DNA of 38,201 bases from Aquibacillus sediminis (GCF_005870085.1 NZ_SZNM01000034.1:1-38201), one strand, 5' to 3'. Counted from the first letter of the stretch, positions 1 to 9,978 are shown. The notes: generated by a model not told the origin, from the letters alone. Made by a program: numbers and translations.

Positions 1-43
1 ATTACGTCTTCTAATCCTGGCAAATTCATGTTAAAATTCATTT

Positions 44-117
44 ACACGCACTCCTATCCCTTTCTTGTTTCTAGTCAATTCAAGTGTAAAGGATATAGGA
101 GTTTGCGTGTTTTTTTG
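44..117 (+). terminator. Rho-independent terminator of an off-window gene
   Basis: A long imperfect inverted repeat (left arm about 44-63, right arm about 88-110, with ACACGCA opposite TGCGTGT) is followed by a run of seven T. It would terminate a plus-strand gene entering from the left. Plus-strand stop codons at 12-14 and 32-34 could end that gene, but too little is visible to identify it. Confidence 0.7.
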
Positions 118-157
118 TGCTCAAATTTTCAAAACACCCCAACAAATATTGTAGAGC

Positions 158-190
158 CAAAAAAAGACCACCAACTTAAGTTGGTAGCCT
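158..190 (-). terminator. tyrS terminator
   Basis: A perfect palindrome ACCAACTTAAGTTGGT at 170-185 lies just past the tyrS stop codon. Read on the minus strand it is followed by a T-rich tract (complement of the A-run at 159-165), the form of an intrinsic terminator. Confidence 0.75.
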
Positions 191-196
191 TCCCTC

Positions 197-1757
<1,561 letters not shown>

Positions 1758-1764
1758 TGATACA

Positions 1765-1793
1765 TTAATAACATACTATCGCAAAAAATGCAA
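1765..1793 (-). promoter_or_regulatory. SigmaA-type promoter of tyrS
   Basis: Minus strand TTGCAT (1788-1793), 17-base spacer, TATTAA (1765-1770). Transcription would start near 1757, at the 5' end of the T-box leader, which fits the leader's length. Confidence 0.55.
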
Positions 1794-1835
1794 CAAATCA
1801 CTCCCATATTCGTCACGTCTATTTGACTTATATGC

Positions 1836-1841
1836 TATAAT
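1836..1841 (+). promoter_or_regulatory. Candidate -10 box upstream of the PBP1 gene
   Basis: A perfect TATAAT about 30 bases before the GTG start. No good -35 box lies 16-18 bases upstream, and the nearby TTGACT at 1823 is too close to serve with it. Confidence 0.3.
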
Positions 1842-1869
1842 AAAGATTGATGTTTAGGAGGGTTTTAAC

Positions 1870-4824
1870 GTGAATAAAGGACTTTTTCATAAATTTTTAT
1901 CAAAATGGAAAGAATGGTGGCGAACAGGAACTTTTCAAAAAAGCTATCGAATTACATATGATGTTGTATGGAACGTAATCTTATTTTTTATGATTCTCGG
2001 AATAATCGGTTTATTTTTTGCTGGAGGCGTTGGTGCTGGTTACTTTGCATCGCTAGTTGATGATGAAGAAGTTCGTACACGTAGCCAAATGGAAAATGAT
2101 ATATACAACTATGAAGAAACTTCCGAAATATATTTCTCTAACAATGTATTTTTAGGTGAAATCAACTCTGATTTATATCGCGAGGAAGTAACATTAAATG
2201 AGGTATCCGACAATGTGAAAGAAGCGATTATTGCTACAGAAGATGAATACTTTCAAACCCATAACGGAATTGTTCCAAAAGCAATTTTACGAGCGGTTTA
2301 TCAAGAAGCTACCAATTCTGCAATAAAAACTGGTGGTAGTACATTAACCCAACAAATTATTAAGAACCAAATTCTTACAAATGAAGTTTCCTTTGAACGG
2401 AAGGCAAAGGAAATATTATTAGCACTACGACTCGAACGTTTTTTTGAAAAAGATGAAATACTAGAAGCCTATTTAAATATAGTCCCATTTGGTCGTAATG
2501 CTAATGGGGAAAATATTGCAGGGATTCAAACAGCAGCACAAGGTATCTTTGGTATTAACGCCGAGGATATTAACCTAGCTCAGGCCGCTTTTATCGCTGG
2601 TCTTCCGCAAAGCCCTTCTTACTACACCCCGTTTACCAATAGTGGGGATTTAAAAAGTGAGGAAGGCCTAGAACCCGGTCTTAATCGAATGAATACTGTA
2701 TTAGAGCGTATGTTAGAGGGCGGGTATATTACCCAATCCCAATACGAACAAGCGAGTAATTATGATATTACAGCTGACTTTACGGAGCCATCACCTTCAT
2801 CATTAGATGAATATCCTTTCCTAACAAATGAAGTGAAAGAAAGAGCAATACAAATTGTAAGAGATATTTTAGCGATAGAAGATGGCTATACCGAAGAAGA
2901 TCTTGACAATAACGAAACATTGAAAGAAGAATATACCATCCTAGCAGGTCGAGAATTAAGTCGTAACGGCTATAAAGTGCACACAACGATTGATAAAGAA
3001 ATATATGATCGAACACAAGATGTTGCTATGAATTTTGAAAACTATGGACCTGCAAAAGAACAAGTTGTGATTGATCCAGTAACAGGAGAACAGGAAACGA
3101 TTATGGAACCGGTGCAAGTCGGCAGTATTATCATTGAAAATAGTACAGGCAAGATTATAAGCTTTGTTGGAGGACGTGATTTTGACGAATATAGCCAAGT
3201 AAATCACGCAACAGATGGAACACGTCAAAACGGTAGTACAATGAAACCACTACTTGTTTATGCACCAGCAATGGAAGAAGGCGTTATTCAACCTGGTACA
3301 ATAATTGCTGATACAAATACAACTATTGAAATTCCTGGTTCTGATGATTGGACGCCGAGAAACTATGCACGTCGTAACTTTGGTTTAACATCAGTTCGGG
3401 ATGGCTTGTATAATTCTCGAAATGTTCCAGCTGCTAAAACGTACATGCAAATTATTGATGAGGACCCAGTCAAAAATTACTTAGAAAAAATGGGATTCTC
3501 ATCTTTAACAGACCAAGATCATTCGAACCCCTCTATGGCTCTAGGAAGTCTTGAACGCGGAGTAACCGTCGAAGAAAACACCAATGCATTTGCAACCTTT
3601 GGTAATGACGGGAAGTTTGTCGATGCCTATATGATTGAAAAAATTGAAACAGATAGCGGCGAAGTCATCTATCAGCACGAAAAAGATGAAGTTGAAGTAT
3701 TCAGTCCTCAGACCGCCTATCTAACAACTGATATTTTACGTGATGTATTAGATGAGGGAACAGGTAGATTGGCTAAATCAAATTTATCAAATCCAAATGT
3801 GGATTGGGCTGGTAAAACTGGTACAACCAACGATGATTATGACTCCTGGTTTATGGGATTCAATCCTAATGTAACGATGGGGGTTTGGTTAGGCTATGAC
3901 CACAATAAACGATTACCTAGCAATGCCAGTACAACTCGTCTAACATTGTGGGCTGAATTGGTCAATGCGGCCACAGAGGGAAATCCAGAATTAATGGCAC
4001 CAAGTGAACGGTTTGAACGACCTGGAGGGATTGTTTCAAGAACCTATTGTATAACATCTGGTTTATTACCATCAGAATTATGTACGGAACTTGGGTTAGT
4101 TGAAACTGATATCTTCAATGCTAAACATATACCAGATGAACGAGACGACAGTTTGATTAATGGGCGTTATGTGATGGTAAATGGGCAGGCTTATATTGCG
4201 GATGAAAATACACCGGAGGAATTTATCCAAGAAGAAGGGGTGGCCTTTAATCCCGAGTGGCTGAAACGCAACGATTATGATAAGTTGGACGATTTAAGTG
4301 AGTTAATTCCAAATCGTGATGGTGTTTGGGAAGATATTGCTCTACCTAGCACCGATGAAATTGAAGATGATGGCAAGCGGCCACAAACACCTGAACAAGT
4401 AGAAAAATCTGATGATACATTGATTTGGAATCATTCAGATAGTAAAGATGTGGTAGGCTATCGAATCTACCAAGCAGATCACCCTGATGCATCCTTTCAA
4501 TTAGTCGGTAATACAACAAATACAGAATTTTCTATTTCTGATAATCAAGCGGTATATCATGTTACTGCCGTCGACTACTATGGGCAAGAATCTGAAGCTT
4601 CAAATACTGTAGAATTTGGAGATTTTTCAGATGAACCAGAACCCGAAATACCAGATATACCTGATTTACCTAATGATGATGAACAGGATGAACCAAACAA
4701 TCCAGATGATTCTGACACTCCAGAAGAATCGGATAGTCCTGAGAATGAGAATGAAAACGATCAAGATCAAGATCAAGATGAGAATAGTGATTCTGAGAAC
4801 AACAGCGACTCCGAAGAAGAATAG
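1870..4824 (+). CDS. Class A penicillin-binding protein (PBP1A family) with FN3-like and acidic tail
   Basis: Bifunctional peptidoglycan synthase: an N-terminal glycosyltransferase polymerises lipid II and a transpeptidase domain cross-links stem peptides outside the membrane. The 984-residue product has a basic cytoplasmic start, one membrane anchor (about residues 33-57), a GT51 domain with the EDxxFxxHxG signature (EDEYFQTHNG, Glu124) and GGSTLTQQ, then transpeptidase motifs STMK (Ser456 nucleophile), SRN and KTG (Lys649). A fibronectin type III-like stretch follows (about 850-920), then a tail of some 60 residues almost entirely Asp, Glu, Asn, Gln, Pro and Ser. Start is GTG with AGGAGG at 1857-1862. 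It occupies the position where B. subtilis has acsA. PonA-like by family; I assign no symbol because Bacillaceae carry several paralogues. Confidence 0.93.
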   Translation: MNKGLFHKFLSKWKEWWRTGTFQKSYRITYDVVWNVILFFMILGIIGLFFAGGVGAGYFASLVDDEEVRTRSQMENDIYNYEETSEIYFSNNVFLGEINSDLYREEVTLNEVSDNVKEAIIATEDEYFQTHNGIVPKAILRAVYQEATNSAIKTGGSTLTQQIIKNQILTNEVSFERKAKEILLALRLERFFEKDEILEAYLNIVPFGRNANGENIAGIQTAAQGIFGINAEDINLAQAAFIAGLPQSPSYYTPFTNSGDLKSEEGLEPGLNRMNTVLERMLEGGYITQSQYEQASNYDITADFTEPSPSSLDEYPFLTNEVKERAIQIVRDILAIEDGYTEEDLDNNETLKEEYTILAGRELSRNGYKVHTTIDKEIYDRTQDVAMNFENYGPAKEQVVIDPVTGEQETIMEPVQVGSIIIENSTGKIISFVGGRDFDEYSQVNHATDGTRQNGSTMKPLLVYAPAMEEGVIQPGTIIADTNTTIEIPGSDDWTPRNYARRNFGLTSVRDGLYNSRNVPAAKTYMQIIDEDPVKNYLEKMGFSSLTDQDHSNPSMALGSLERGVTVEENTNAFATFGNDGKFVDAYMIEKIETDSGEVIYQHEKDEVEVFSPQTAYLTTDILRDVLDEGTGRLAKSNLSNPNVDWAGKTGTTNDDYDSWFMGFNPNVTMGVWLGYDHNKRLPSNASTTRLTLWAELVNAATEGNPELMAPSERFERPGGIVSRTYCITSGLLPSELCTELGLVETDIFNAKHIPDERDDSLINGRYVMVNGQAYIADENTPEEFIQEEGVAFNPEWLKRNDYDKLDDLSELIPNRDGVWEDIALPSTDEIEDDGKRPQTPEQVEKSDDTLIWNHSDSKDVVGYRIYQADHPDASFQLVGNTTNTEFSISDNQAVYHVTAVDYYGQESEASNTVEFGDFSDEPEPEIPDIPDLPNDDEQDEPNNPDDSDTPEESDSPENENENDQDQDQDENSDSENNSDSEEE

Positions 4825-4865
4825 TCTCAACCCATTGCTAGTATAGCTTATATTAGGATACCTTA

Positions 4866-4939
4866 GGCAATCCCAAAAGTATTGTTCTGTTTTCAATGTA
4901 AGGAAACAGAACGGATAATTTTGCGGATTGCCTTTTTTT
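4866..4939 (+). terminator. Terminator after the PBP1 gene
   Basis: GGCAATCC (4866-4873) pairs with GGATTGCC (4925-4932), with an inner hairpin TTCTGTTT/GGAAACAGAA between them. TTTTTTT follows. The left arm overlaps the start of a dispersed repeat copy. Confidence 0.75.
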
Positions 4940-4950
4940 CATACTAAGTG

Positions 4951-4978
4951 GGAGTCTTGCGGACGGTTGCACCGGAAT
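4951..4978. repeat. Dispersed intergenic repeat, copy 1
   Basis: A 28-base segment with core TTGCGGACGGTTGCACCGG is repeated base for base at 27396-27423. The core contains a small hairpin (CGGT-TGC-ACCG). It lies between the PBP1 terminator and the acuA promoter and is much richer in GC than its surroundings. About 90 bases upstream, 4862-4886 also resembles 27322-27346, so the repeated unit may be about 100-120 bases. Confidence 0.8.
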
Positions 4979-5027
4979 AAAAATATTCAATTGAAAGGGG
5001 CCACTTTATAATTCATTAAATTTTCAG

Positions 5028-5056
5028 TTAACAAGTGAGAAACCTTCCTGTATAAT
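5028..5056 (+). promoter_or_regulatory. SigmaA-type promoter of acuABC
   Basis: TTAACA (5028-5033), 17-base spacer, perfect TATAAT (5051-5056), then about 31 bases to the acuA ATG. I could not find a convincing catabolite-responsive element overlapping it. Confidence 0.7.
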
Positions 5057-5087
5057 AAGCACAAAGATAGGAATAGGTGGTGTGACA

Positions 5088-5741
5088 ATGGAACATAGTA
5101 AAACCTTCCAGTCAAAAAAAGTACATACGGATCATGGTGACATTGTATTGGAAGGTCCTCTTTCTTCAGTTGAGTTGCAAGCGTTTAATTTTCATGAACA
5201 ATTAAATGCTTTTAGACCTGCAGATAGACAGTTTATCGCTCTTCAAGAAATTGCTGATTTAAAGGAAGGGCGAGTGTTGGTAGCACGTACTAATACTATG
5301 ATTATTGGTTATGTTACTTTCCTTCACCCAGACCCTCTAGAGCGCTGGTCAACTTTTAATATGGAAAATCTATTAGAACTTGGTGCGATTGAAGTTATCC
5401 CAAAATATCGTGGCGCAAGAATAGGCTCTCAATTAATCGAACTATCCATGTTAGATGAAATGATGGAGCATTATATTATTATATCAACAGAATATTATTG
5501 GCATTGGGACCTTAAGGACACGAAACTTAGTGTTTGGAATTATAGAAAAGTAATGGAAAAGATGATGTTTGCTGGTGGTCTAGTTCCAGCACCAACAGAT
5601 GACCCCGAGATCATTTCACATCCTGCTAATTGTTTAATGGTCCGGATTGGAAAACATGTACCACAAGAATCCATTCAACAATTTGATCGACTACGCTTTT
5701 TAGACCGTCATGCATCACATTCACAAAGAAAGGGGTATTAA
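5088..5741 (+). CDS. acuA: AcuA, GNAT protein acetyltransferase
   Basis: In B. subtilis AcuA acetylates and inactivates acetyl-CoA synthetase AcsA, with AcuC reversing this; I assign the same role by homology and operon context. The product is 217 residues, a usual length. The GNAT core sits around residues 60-170, with the acetyl-CoA-binding turn at IEVIPKYRGARIGSQLIELS (R/Q-x-x-G-x-G/A type). I start at ATG 5088 because AGGTGG lies seven bases before it; the in-frame GTG at 5082 is only one base from that site. First gene of acuABC, one base before acuB. The AcsA substrate gene is not adjacent here. Confidence 0.93.
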   Translation: MEHSKTFQSKKVHTDHGDIVLEGPLSSVELQAFNFHEQLNAFRPADRQFIALQEIADLKEGRVLVARTNTMIIGYVTFLHPDPLERWSTFNMENLLELGAIEVIPKYRGARIGSQLIELSMLDEMMEHYIIISTEYYWHWDLKDTKLSVWNYRKVMEKMMFAGGLVPAPTDDPEIISHPANCLMVRIGKHVPQESIQQFDRLRFLDRHASHSQRKGY

Positions 5742-5742
5742 C

Positions 5743-6393
5743 ATGCTTGTTTCCGATATTATGAAGACCAATGTAATAACACTCTCCCCTGAGGCAACAA
5801 TTGCTGAGGCGCTTAAATTACTTAATGATCATCATATAAGACATATCCCAATTGTCGACCAACAAAACAAAGTAATCGGTATCGTTTCCGATCGCGATGT
5901 TCGGGATGCTAGTCCGTCGATTTTTACTAATCAGAAAGAATCTGAAACACTCCATCATCAAATACAAACTATCATGAGTCATCCTGTTGTTACGATTCAT
6001 CCACTTGATTTTGTCGAAGAAATTGCGGCAATTTTTTATGAAGAAGAATTTGCCTGCTTGCCTGTCACCCGTGAAAATAAATTAATCGGAATTGTGACAG
6101 AGAAAGACATGCTCTACACACTCATTCAATTAACTGGAACACATGTACAAAGCTCTCAGATTGAAATCAAAGTTCCCGATCAGATCGGTATTTTACCTGA
6201 AGTAATGGCTGTCCTTGGAAAAAGGAAAGTAAACATCACTTCCGTACTTCTATACCCAAATTATAAAGACCCACAGTATAAAATCGTTGTTGTTCGTATC
6301 CAAACAATGAATCCGCTTCCAACCATAAAAGATTTACGAGCAGCTAATTTTGAAGTGTTATGGCCTAACCTTTCCATGGAGACAGATGTATGA
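5743..6393 (+). CDS. acuB: AcuB, CBS-pair and ACT domain protein
   Basis: Regulatory protein of the acetoin/acetate utilisation cluster; its molecular role is poorly defined. The 216-residue product has two CBS domains (about residues 5-62 and 75-135, with HIRHIPIVD, GIVSDRDVR, LPVTRENKLIGIVTEKDM) and a C-terminal ACT-like domain from about 143 (IEIKVPDQIGILPEVMAVLG). Such modules usually bind adenine nucleotides and small ligands. Start is ATG 5743 with AAAGGGG upstream. It follows acuA by one base and overlaps acuC by four (ATGA), so translational coupling is likely. Confidence 0.93.
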   Translation: MLVSDIMKTNVITLSPEATIAEALKLLNDHHIRHIPIVDQQNKVIGIVSDRDVRDASPSIFTNQKESETLHHQIQTIMSHPVVTIHPLDFVEEIAAIFYEEEFACLPVTRENKLIGIVTEKDMLYTLIQLTGTHVQSSQIEIKVPDQIGILPEVMAVLGKRKVNITSVLLYPNYKDPQYKIVVVRIQTMNPLPTIKDLRAANFEVLWPNLSMETDV

Positions 6394-7568
6394 GCTGTAA
6401 AGCTGCCTTCATATATTCTGAACAGTTTCAAACTTATCAATTTAATCCGGATCACCCATTCAATCAATTACGTGTGGCCATGACCAAAGATTTATTAGAA
6501 AAAACAGGTGTTCTAGATACGTCTCAAATTGTGAAACCTCGTCTAGCAACAGAGCAAGAACTATTATTAGTACATGATAAGAACTACGTTAATGCAGTTA
6601 AGAAGGCCAGTAACGGCACTCTATCGACTGCAGAAGGTTTACCCTATGGATTGGGTACAGAGGATACACCAATGTTTACAAACATGCACCAAGCTTCTTC
6701 TTTACTCGTTGGCGGGACATTAACTGCTGTTGATCAAGTATTAGAAGGCAATGTAGCCCATGCACTTAATTTAGGTGGGGGATTACATCATGGATTCAAA
6801 AGGAAAGCATCTGGCTTTTGTATTTATAATGATGGTGCGATTGCTATTAAATATATAAGAGAAAAGTACAATTTACGTGTATTATATGTGGATACCGATG
6901 CCCATCATGGTGACGGTGTACAATCTGTCTTTTATGATGATCCCAATGTATGTACACTATCCATTCATGAAACAGGGAGATATTTATTTCCTGGAACTGG
7001 TAATGCAAATGAGCGTGGAATTAAACAAGGTTATGGTTATTCTTTTAATGTTCCAATTGATGCTTTCACAGAAGACGAATCTTTTCTTGAAGTGTATCAA
7101 ACAGCTCTAGAAGAAATTGCTGCCTATTTCCAACCAGATGTAATTATTACTCAAAATGGTGCAGATGCACATTGTTATGATCCTTTAACTCATTTATCCT
7201 CAACCATGGCAACTTATGAATTTATTCCAAAACTTGCGCACGAAATAGCACACACATACTGTGAAGGAAGATGGGTTGCTTTAGGTGGTGGTGGTTATGA
7301 TATTTGGCGGGTTGTACCAAGAGCTTGGAGTCAAATTTGGAGTACTATGCAGCAACAACAAATACTTACAGGGAATTTACCAAATGAATGGATAAAAAAA
7401 TGGCATGGATCTTCTCCTGTCACCTTACCTACTACTTGGCATGATGATAAAACTATTTATCATCCAATACCAAGAAAAAAAGAAATAGAAGAAAAAAATA
7501 GAAATGTCTTAGACCATGCCTTGAAATTCGCTCGAAACAAACAGCATTTTAATTTGGACCATAGCTAA
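6390..7568 (+). CDS. acuC: AcuC, class I histone deacetylase-like protein deacetylase
   Basis: Zn-dependent deacetylase that in B. subtilis removes the acetyl group AcuA places on AcsA. The 392-residue product shows the arginase/deacetylase fold signatures: GGGLHHGFKRKASGFCIYND with the catalytic His pair, VDTDAHHGDGVQ with metal ligands, NGADAH with a third ligand Asp, and GGGGYDIWRVVPRAW with the active-site Tyr. Family length is normal. Its ATG overlaps the acuB stop (ATGA). No clear intrinsic terminator lies right after it; the 51-bp tandem array begins about 120 bases downstream. Confidence 0.95.
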   Translation: MSCKAAFIYSEQFQTYQFNPDHPFNQLRVAMTKDLLEKTGVLDTSQIVKPRLATEQELLLVHDKNYVNAVKKASNGTLSTAEGLPYGLGTEDTPMFTNMHQASSLLVGGTLTAVDQVLEGNVAHALNLGGGLHHGFKRKASGFCIYNDGAIAIKYIREKYNLRVLYVDTDAHHGDGVQSVFYDDPNVCTLSIHETGRYLFPGTGNANERGIKQGYGYSFNVPIDAFTEDESFLEVYQTALEEIAAYFQPDVIITQNGADAHCYDPLTHLSSTMATYEFIPKLAHEIAHTYCEGRWVALGGGGYDIWRVVPRAWSQIWSTMQQQQILTGNLPNEWIKKWHGSSPVTLPTTWHDDKTIYHPIPRKKEIEEKNRNVLDHALKFARNKQHFNLDHS

Positions 7569-7690
7569 AACAAAAAAATCATCGCTTTCTCTAAAATAGT
7601 TGTTACCTACGTATAAGCTGTATTATATGTAGTAAATTATTAACTACTTAAACTAGTGGTGCAGTGATTTTCAACTTACACGGAATCAAC

Positions 7691-8098
7691 GGAAAAAGCA
7701 CTGGATGATGTATGAAAAAGCCGTAAATACGCTGGATCTTTGAAAAAAGCACTGGATGATGTATGAAAAAGCCGTAAATACGCTGGATCTTTGAAAAAAG
7801 TGCTGGATGATGTATGAAAAAGTCGTAAATACGCAGGATCTTTGGAAAAAGCACTGGATGATGTATGAAAAAGCCGTAAATACGCAGGATCTTTGGAAAA
7901 AGCGCTAGATGATGTATGAAAAAGCTATAAATACGCAGGATCTTTGGAAAAAGCGCTAGATGATGTATGAAAAAGCTATAAATACGCAGGATCTTGAGAA
8001 AAAACGCTAGATGATGTATGAAAAAAACGTAAATACGCAGGATCTTGAGAAAAAGCGCTGGATGATGTATGAAAAGCACTAAATGCGCACTATCTATA
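7691..8098. repeat. Tandem array of eight 51-bp repeats
   Basis: CTGGATGATG or its CTAGATGATG variant recurs at 7701, 7752, 7803, 7854, 7905, 7956, 8007 and 8058, exactly 51 bases apart each time. A typical unit reads GGAAAAAGC-G/A-CTGGATGATG-TATGAAAAAGCCGTAAATAC-GCAGGATCTTT. Early units read GCTGGATC, later ones GCAGGATC; units 5 and 6 are almost identical, and the last unit is decayed at its end. Because 51 is divisible by three, a 154-codon open frame appears on the minus strand (7648-8112, 17-residue repeats of the FFIHH...RIY type). It has no ribosome binding site and most unit differences change the residue, so I treat it as non-coding. The array sits between the 3' ends of acuC and motS. 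Confidence 0.95.
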
Positions 8099-8207
8099 GA
8101 AAAAGTACTCAAATTAAAAAACTATTATAAAAGTTAATGCACATAATACAGCAAATGCGTAACAAATTCCGTAAAAAAACTTGTAATAAAGAGTATAAAT
8201 GCATACT

Positions 8208-8246
8208 AAAAAATCTTCCTTGACTGACTGTGTCTAGGAAGATTTT
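8208..8246 (-). terminator. Terminator of the ccpA-motPS unit
   Basis: AAAATCTTCCT and AGGAAGATTTT form an 11-bp stem. On the minus strand, T residues follow, immediately downstream of the motS stop. It could also act on the plus strand. Confidence 0.8.
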
Positions 8247-8249
8247 CTC

Positions 8250-9002
8250 TTATGATTGCTCTAATTCTAAAATAACTATTTCAACTCTTCGATTCTTGCT
8301 CATATTTTCTGGCGTTGTATTTTCAGCAACTGGTCTTGTATCACTATAGCCTGCTGCGATAAAGCGATCCTCTTCAAGATCATTATGATTAAGAATATGT
8401 CGAATCACACTGCTTGCTCTTGCACCAGATAATTCCCAATTTGATGGATAGCGATGGGTAGCGATCGGACGTGTATCCGTGTGTCCCTCCACTCTTACAT
8501 CATTCGGAATATTGCTTAATAGAACACCAACCTTTTCAAGGAATGGCTTTCCCTTTTCAAGAATTTCTGCTTCTGCAGAATTAAATAAGATAACTTCTTG
8601 AAGTGTTAAAACCACACCCTCTTCCGTTCTCGTAGCAGAAATTACATTATTTAACTGATTCTCATCTAAAAAAGTTTCCACTTCTTCTAATAGTTCATCT
8701 AATGAATCTTCTTCTAGTTCTTGTTGATCAATTTCTGACTCATCTTCTTCATGATCAGTCTGTTCATTCTCCAAATCTTCTCCTGCATTATGATCTTCTT
8801 CTAACACTGCTGATGAATTATGATCAAAAATGCCTTGATTACGAAATGATTCTTGCAATGCTTCAAATTTAGCTAAATCAAGCTGTGACATGGAAAAAAG
8901 TAAAACAAAAAATACTAACACCAATGTTACCATATCTGAATATGTAACCATCCATTTTGGAGCCCCTTTGTCAATTCGCTTTTTTCTTCTCCTAAGCTTC
9001 AT
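8250..9002 (-). CDS. motS: MotS, flagellar stator subunit B (Na+ type by context)
   Basis: Membrane-anchored stator protein that ties the ion channel to peptidoglycan. The 250-residue product has a basic N-terminus, one transmembrane helix after TYSD (about residues 24-43; Asp23 is the ion-carrying Asp), a strongly acidic linker (about 60-110, rich in E and D), and an OmpA/MotB peptidoglycan-binding domain with VEGHTDTRPI and NWELSGARA. I call MotS rather than MotB because it follows motP and ccpA, as in B. subtilis. The start at 9002 (MKLRRRKK) has GGAGG eight bases upstream and overlaps the end of motP by 11 bases. Na+ use is inferred from synteny. Confidence 0.88.
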   Translation of the reverse strand: MKLRRRKKRIDKGAPKWMVTYSDMVTLVLVFFVLLFSMSQLDLAKFEALQESFRNQGIFDHNSSAVLEEDHNAGEDLENEQTDHEEDESEIDQQELEEDSLDELLEEVETFLDENQLNNVISATRTEEGVVLTLQEVILFNSAEAEILEKGKPFLEKVGVLLSNIPNDVRVEGHTDTRPIATHRYPSNWELSGARASSVIRHILNHNDLEEDRFIAAGYSDTRPVAENTTPENMSKNRRVEIVILELEQS

Positions 9003-9804
9003 TGACCTGTTCCTCCATAAGTTCATCAGAGTCTATATTTTTATTATCGGTTGGTAAAAACGCACTTAGTTTTTCTTCCAAGATTCGTGGGTTTTGACCG
9101 GATTGTACACCAATAACGCCTTCAATTACAATCTGTTTTAAAAATACTTCTTCATCTGTTTTCATTTCTAATTTCCCTGCCATTGGCAAAAATACTAGAT
9201 TTGCTAATACAGTACCATAGAAAGTCGTTAATAGCGCTACAGCCATATTAGGGCCAAGTGTACTAGGGTCTTCTAAATTATTCAGCATTAGGACAAGACC
9301 AATTAATGTACCAATCATTCCCCAAGCAGGCGCAAACTCTCCTGCTTTTTCAATAATAATTCTACCTTTTTGATGCCGCTCTTCCATTGCAGTAATTTCA
9401 GCACTCATAATATCACTAATCACTTCAGGTTCTATTCCATCAACAGCTAGGAGAATACCTTTTTTAATAAAAGGATCTTCAACATCATCTAATTCCGTTT
9501 CCAACGCAAGTAGACCTTCACGCCTAGCCTTTTCTGCAAGACCTATAAATAGGTTAATTAAATCAGATAAATTTTGCTCTTTTTTATTAAATGCTTCTTT
9601 AATTACATATCTAGCTAATTTTATTTGATTAATATTAAAGTTAATTAAAAGTGCGGCAAAAAGTCCACCAATTACGATTAATATAGCAGAAAGTTGCAAA
9701 AACAGAACAAAACCACTACTTCCACCGCTAGTAAGAATTCCAAACATTATCATGACGAAGCCTAATGTAATACCGATTGGTGTTAAAAGATCTGTCTTTT
9801 TCAT
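8992..9804 (-). CDS. motP: MotP, flagellar stator subunit A (Na+ type by context)
   Basis: Multi-pass membrane protein that forms the stator ion channel with MotS and generates torque on the flagellar rotor. The 270 residues include two N-terminal helices (about 8-24 and 30-52), a large cytoplasmic loop with LGLAEKARREGLLALE-type sequence that contacts the rotor, and two C-terminal helices (about 150-175 and 185-205), with the family stretch FAPAWGMIGTLIGLVLML. AGGGAGAG lies about eight bases before the ATG. It is 174 bases downstream of ccpA with no clear terminator between, so co-transcription with ccpA is plausible. Confidence 0.9.
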   Translation of the reverse strand: MKKTDLLTPIGITLGFVMIMFGILTSGGSSGFVLFLQLSAILIVIGGLFAALLINFNINQIKLARYVIKEAFNKKEQNLSDLINLFIGLAEKARREGLLALETELDDVEDPFIKKGILLAVDGIEPEVISDIMSAEITAMEERHQKGRIIIEKAGEFAPAWGMIGTLIGLVLMLNNLEDPSTLGPNMAVALLTTFYGTVLANLVFLPMAGKLEMKTDEEVFLKQIVIEGVIGVQSGQNPRILEEKLSAFLPTDNKNIDSDELMEEQVNEA

Positions 9805-9978
9805 ATTCTCTCTCCCTAACAGTTAAAGCAACGAGTCTTATAACAGATGAAAATCTATGATGACATGTTACTTTTAAGATGTATTTGGTTAAGAAAGAAT
9901 CTTTTGCACTAAGCTTATGTTAGGTCTTTAACAAATTACAAAGCCCAAAATTACTTCCTTCCTCTTATAATATCGGTA

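Noticed and set aside
1823-1828. TTGACT as a -35 box for the PBP1 gene
   Set aside because: Only seven bases separate it from the TATAAT at 1836; a functional spacer needs about 17.
7691-8098. CRISPR array
   Set aside because: Units are contiguous 51-bp near-copies with no unique spacers, and there are no cas genes.
7648-8112. 154-codon minus-strand open frame of 17-residue repeats
   Set aside because: It exists because the 51-bp repeat is a multiple of three. No ribosome binding site, an improbable Phe/Ile/His-rich composition, and unit differences are mostly residue-changing.
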